The notes beneath the pieces were generated by a model. It was given only the letters and a program-made list of their open reading frames with translations, was not told the origin of the DNA and did not search any database. A stretch of DNA of 27,120 nt from assembly GCA_002338515.1 (NCBI GenBank), contig DDIL01000204.1:18917-46036 (forward strand), written 5' to 3'. A program made the position numbers and the translations under genes. The DNA comes from Glaciecola sp. UBA1851. GTDB taxonomy: Bacteria; Pseudomonadota; Gammaproteobacteria; Enterobacterales; Alteromonadaceae. Of this stretch, positions 24,543-27,120 are shown piece after piece. Every line of letters begins with the position of its first letter. The stretch's first letter is position 1.

Positions 24543-25511
24543 ATGAAACGACTTAACTCCCAGCTACAACAAGATGGTGCCCCACTTGAGTTAATTTTGT
24601 TAATAAGAACATTACTTGCCGCATGTAAAGAAATATCGTTCAGGGTAAGTCAAGGAGCGTTAGCGGGCGTTTTAGGTTCAACTTTGAGTGAAAATGTTCA
24701 AGGTGAAACCCAGAAAAAACTCGATGTAATTTCAAACCAAATTTTAAAAGATATTTTGTCAGAGTCAGGCTACGTTAAAGCCATCTCTTCTGAAGAAGAA
24801 GAAGGTGTTGTTCCATGCTCTGAAGACGGTAATTACTTAGTAAGTTTCGATCCTCTAGATGGCTCGTCAAATACAGAAATTAATAGCTTAATTGGTACTA
24901 TCTTCTCTATTGCCCATGCGCCACAGTGGATGGAAGCAAATGACCCTTCAGCGTTCTTACAACCTGGCACTCAAATGGTTGCTGCAGGATATGTATTGTA
25001 TGGTCCATCTACCATGTTAGCCATGACGACAGGCCGCGGTACCCACTTGTATACATTAGATAAAACACATGGTGGCTTCCTTTTAACCAAAGACAATATT
25101 CAAGTACCAGAGCAAACAAGCGAATTTGCAATCAATACGTCTAATGCAAGACATTGGGAACAACCAATACAAGATTACATTAACGACTTGTTAGCAGGCA
25201 GTGATGGTCCTAGAGGCAAAGATTATAATATGCGTTGGGTCGCAGCTATGGTAGGCGATATTCACCGAGTGCTATGTCGTGGTGGAATATTTATGTATCC
25301 ATTTGATAAACGTAATCCTGAGAAACCGGGTAAGCTACGTTTATTATATGAAGCAAACCCTATGGCGTTTTTAATGGAACAGGCCGGCGGTGTTGCCTCT
25401 ACAGGTGAAGGTCGAATTATGGAAGTGATGCCAACCGAAATTCATCAACGTGTTCCGGTAATTATTGGTTCGAAGGAAGAAGTTGAAACTTGCGTATCTA
25501 AGTATCAATAA
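24543..25511 (+). CDS. fbp: Fructose-1,6-bisphosphatase, class I
   Basis: Fbp removes the 1-phosphate of fructose 1,6-bisphosphate, the committed step of gluconeogenesis. The 322 residues (E. coli about 332) show the class I features: the metal-binding ENVQGE (50-55) and the acidic run SSEEEE (82-87), then DPLDGSSN (103-110) with metal ligands D103 and D106. Substrate-side motifs are VGDIHRVLCRGGIFMYP (237-253) and RLLYEANPMAFLMEQAGG (266-283). It is monocistronic: an intergenic gap separates it from mpl, transcribed the other way, and a strong terminator stands 70 nt after its stop. The AMP-site and PEP-site residues of allosteric control were not checked. Confidence 0.97.
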   Translation: MKRLNSQLQQDGAPLELILLIRTLLAACKEISFRVSQGALAGVLGSTLSENVQGETQKKLDVISNQILKDILSESGYVKAISSEEEEGVVPCSEDGNYLVSFDPLDGSSNTEINSLIGTIFSIAHAPQWMEANDPSAFLQPGTQMVAAGYVLYGPSTMLAMTTGRGTHLYTLDKTHGGFLLTKDNIQVPEQTSEFAINTSNARHWEQPIQDYINDLLAGSDGPRGKDYNMRWVAAMVGDIHRVLCRGGIFMYPFDKRNPEKPGKLRLLYEANPMAFLMEQAGGVASTGEGRIMEVMPTEIHQRVPVIIGSKEEVETCVSKYQ

Positions 25512-25580
25512 TTGTTAAAATCTATTAAATTGACAAGTAATTAGTTGGTTTTAGATCATTAGTTTCAATTAGATAAATTT

Positions 25581-25622
25581 AAAAAAGCCGCGCTAGAGGG
25601 AGTCTCTAAGCGCGGCTTTTTT
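25581..25622 (+). terminator. Strong intrinsic terminator of fbp
   Basis: GCCGCGCT pairs perfectly with AGCGCGGC, and the helix continues with TAGAG/CTCTA if one A is bulged, leaving a 5-nt loop (GGAGT). Six A residues precede and six T residues follow the stem. The A-tract would also allow termination of minus-strand transcripts, though no gene reads into it from that side. Confidence 0.93.
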
Positions 25623-25727
25623 GTTTCTGTGGCCAATAAGTGCTCATATGGCTAAGTGTTAGTTTATTGGGGATAATAAATTGTCATGCTAAACTATTAA
25701 TGTGTTTTCAAATAAGAAGAGTGTTCG

Positions 25728-26210
25728 ATGAACAAGCTTTATCGCTTTTCAATAATAGTGTGTTTTATATTTGCCCAGTGCTTCACCAGCATTGTTTTAG
25801 CTAATGAAGCTAAAGAGTTATATTGGGAAGATTTAATTCCCGAAGGTTTTACATTGCCACCTGTTGAGATGGAACATACAGGCAGTATGTCGCAGGTTGA
25901 ACCTAATGCCCCATTAAAAGAAAGTTTAAATGGCACTCTTGCTAAAATTCCTGGTTTCGTTGTGCCATTAGAAGGTGATCTAGATAATATCACTGAGTTT
26001 TTGCTTGTGCCTTATTTTGGCGCATGTATTCACGTACCGCCCCCACCTTCAAACCAAATTGTATACGTGAGGATGAAACAGGGTATATCCGTATTAAACA
26101 TAAGCGATCCTGTTTGGATTACAGGTAAGCTTTCAACTGAAGGTTGGGTTGGAGATATCGCTTCTGTTGGTTATACAATGGATGGAAATGAAATAGAGCC
26201 TTTTTATTAA
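25728..26210 (+). CDS. Exported DUF3299 family protein
   Basis: This is a 160-residue protein of unknown function. A signal peptide (1-25, core FSIIVCFIFAQCFTSIVLA) sends it across the inner membrane, with the mature protein beginning near NEAKELYWEDL. The DUF3299 hallmarks are present: WEDLIPEGF (33-41), IPGFVVPLEG (74-83) and the near-invariant FGACIHVPPPPSNQ (97-110) with C100. After cleavage C100 is the only cysteine, so it is more likely a ligand or modification site than part of an internal disulfide. The remaining chain looks all-beta. It has its own AAGAAG ribosome site and stands alone between two terminators. No partner transporter or lipoprotein gene is beside it here. Confidence 0.9.
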   Translation: MNKLYRFSIIVCFIFAQCFTSIVLANEAKELYWEDLIPEGFTLPPVEMEHTGSMSQVEPNAPLKESLNGTLAKIPGFVVPLEGDLDNITEFLLVPYFGACIHVPPPPSNQIVYVRMKQGISVLNISDPVWITGKLSTEGWVGDIASVGYTMDGNEIEPFY

Positions 26211-26214
26211 ATAA

Positions 26215-26238
26215 AAACCCGCTGAAAGCAGCGGGTTT
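26215..26238 (-). terminator. Intrinsic terminator between convergent genes
   Basis: AAACCCGCTG (26215-26224) and CAGCGGGTTT (26229-26238) form a perfect 10-bp stem with a 4-nt loop. On the minus strand five T residues follow, ideal for ending the gene at 26262. On the plus strand the T-tract is short, so it ends the DUF3299 transcript less well. Confidence 0.88.
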
Positions 26239-26261
26239 ATGTTGTTATTATTGCGATTATC

Positions 26262-26822
26262 TTAGGCGTTAGTTCTTTTACTACGAACAACGAAGCCAAC
26301 AACCACTAAACTTACTAGCGCAAAAATAGAAGGTGTAGACACTGAAGTTGAACCTGTATCTATGGTAAGTATGTAATCAGGTATTAGATAGGTACTAGCT
26401 AAAACACTTGTATTAGCACCAGTAATAAATTCATCTGCATCTATACAGCAACTAGACACGCCAATCAGAAAATCACCAGCGGCAAGAGGCACAGCTAAGA
26501 ATGAATCAAAGCCTTCCCCGCCATCATCGTCGGCAAATATCAAATCGTCAGCTGTACGATCACCATCGTCAGTTGCAACAATAACATAAGTATCTAAGTC
26601 TGAGACGCCGTTTCCTATATCGATACCGGTGCCAGAGCCTTCAACAGTTATAATTACGTCAGTCAGACTATCAAGCGTCAGTGAGTAAAAGTCAATTAGA
26701 ATTGTTCCGTCTTGAGCAGCTCCTAAACTACCTTGATAAGTAATAACAGCAGACGTTGCGTTAAATGCTGTAAAGCACAACATTGTTGATAAAACAAAAG
26801 GTTTTATATATTTTTTAAACAT
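26262..26822 (-). CDS. Exported DVUA0089-like protein with PEP-CTERM-type anchor (VSTPS variant)
   Basis: This is an exported protein of 186 residues. It has a signal peptide (about 1-25, ending NATSA) and a beta-sandwich domain of the pre-peptidase-C/DVUA0089 kind (about 26-153), recognised by D-rich stretches such as DLIFADDDGGEGFDSF (93-108) and then PLAAGDFLIGV (112-122). The C terminus is a sorting signal: VSTPS (161-165), a hydrophobic helix (166-180) and a basic end RSKRTNA. The arrangement is that of PEP-CTERM proteins handled by exosortase, but the motif reads STPS rather than PEP. The mature part is acidic and has adjacent cysteines C125-C126. AGGGA lies 6 nt before the ATG. No exosortase or polysaccharide genes are in view. 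Confidence 0.8.
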   Translation of the reverse strand: MFKKYIKPFVLSTMLCFTAFNATSAVITYQGSLGAAQDGTILIDFYSLTLDSLTDVIITVEGSGTGIDIGNGVSDLDTYVIVATDDGDRTADDLIFADDDGGEGFDSFLAVPLAAGDFLIGVSSCCIDADEFITGANTSVLASTYLIPDYILTIDTGSTSVSTPSIFALVSLVVVGFVVRSKRTNA

Positions 26823-27120
26823 TTATTTTCCCTATAGAAGTTGATACGTTTATTTATTTTTGTGTGTATAAAACCCGCTAACATTTTCCTTAATTTACTA
26901 CGGCACCAGAATCGCTTCGCGGTAAAGCTTTTACATGCATATTTGGTACCCAGTTGATAACCCTCTGAATTTAATGACTAATTATAGAGGGGATAGATTA
27001 GCTTTATTAAAAGTGTAAAAAAACATGACAGAATTTTTAATCAGTGTGGACAATTTTTAGGTTATCTCTGATTTCTGACTACATGAAGGGTAAATCAAAA
27101 TCAACCTAGGTCATTGCCGC
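26823..27120. other. Intergenic region upstream of the sorting-signal protein
   Basis: No open frame worth reporting lies here on either strand. On the minus strand a perfect TATAAT (26981-26986) could be the -10 of the gene starting at 26822, with a leader of about 150 nt. Its -35 is poor. The same place holds an imperfect dyad around CCCC. The right end may belong to an unseen neighbour's control region. Confidence 0.35.

Overview
The window comes from an AT-rich gammaproteobacterial chromosome, most likely a marine member of the Alteromonadales (Alteromonas/Glaciecola-like). This placement is inferred from gene order (lptM-lysA-dapF-DUF484-xerC-yigB and the divergent mpl/fbp pair), a Na+/H+ antiporter operon of the type with mrpB fused to mrpA, and a C-terminal sorting signal of the 'VSTPS' kind. 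No similarity search was possible. Nearly all DNA is coding, most of it on the minus strand. I see no rRNA, tRNA, insertion sequence, prophage or CRISPR array.

Layout. (1) 1-4670, minus strand: a tightly overlapping housekeeping operon transcribed lptM-lysA-dapF-DUF484-xerC-yigB. It covers LPS-translocon assembly, the last steps of the DAP/lysine branch, chromosome dimer resolution and a HAD phosphatase. yigB runs off the left edge. (2) 4841-12522, minus strand: two very large genes for exported or membrane proteins. One is a DUF3857/transglutaminase/TPR protein. The other is a one-protein signalling system with a periplasmic beta-propeller, a Y_Y_Y domain, one membrane helix, a coiled coil, GGDEF and EAL. 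(3) 12787-14426, minus strand: a PAP2 phosphatase overlapping a MurG-like glycosyltransferase of the MJ1255/VC2487 type. (4) 14685-15170, plus strand: rraA, convergent with the next operon. (5) 15233-21060, minus strand: a complete six-gene Mrp antiporter operon (mrpA', C, D, E, F, G) with overlapping or closely spaced genes. (6) 21293-24327, minus strand: an exported S1/P1-type nuclease, then the mpl-ubiX pair. (7) 24543-26210, plus strand: fbp with a strong terminator, then a small exported DUF3299 protein. (8) 26262-26822, minus strand: an exported protein with a PEP-CTERM-like anchor.

How the genes work together. DapF supplies meso-DAP, LysA converts it to lysine, and Mpl recycles DAP-containing peptides onto UDP-MurNAc, so three genes touch the same peptidoglycan metabolite. 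Mrp provides Na+ and pH homeostasis, in keeping with a marine life style. RraA tunes RNase E, and Fbp commits carbon to gluconeogenesis.

I did not find a convincing new defence or mobile system. The least explained parts are the propeller-GGDEF-EAL receptor (whose reading frame appears to begin at a CTG codon), the giant transglutaminase/TPR protein, the PAP2-glycosyltransferase pair, a possible leader peptide before mrpA, and the sorting-signal protein.
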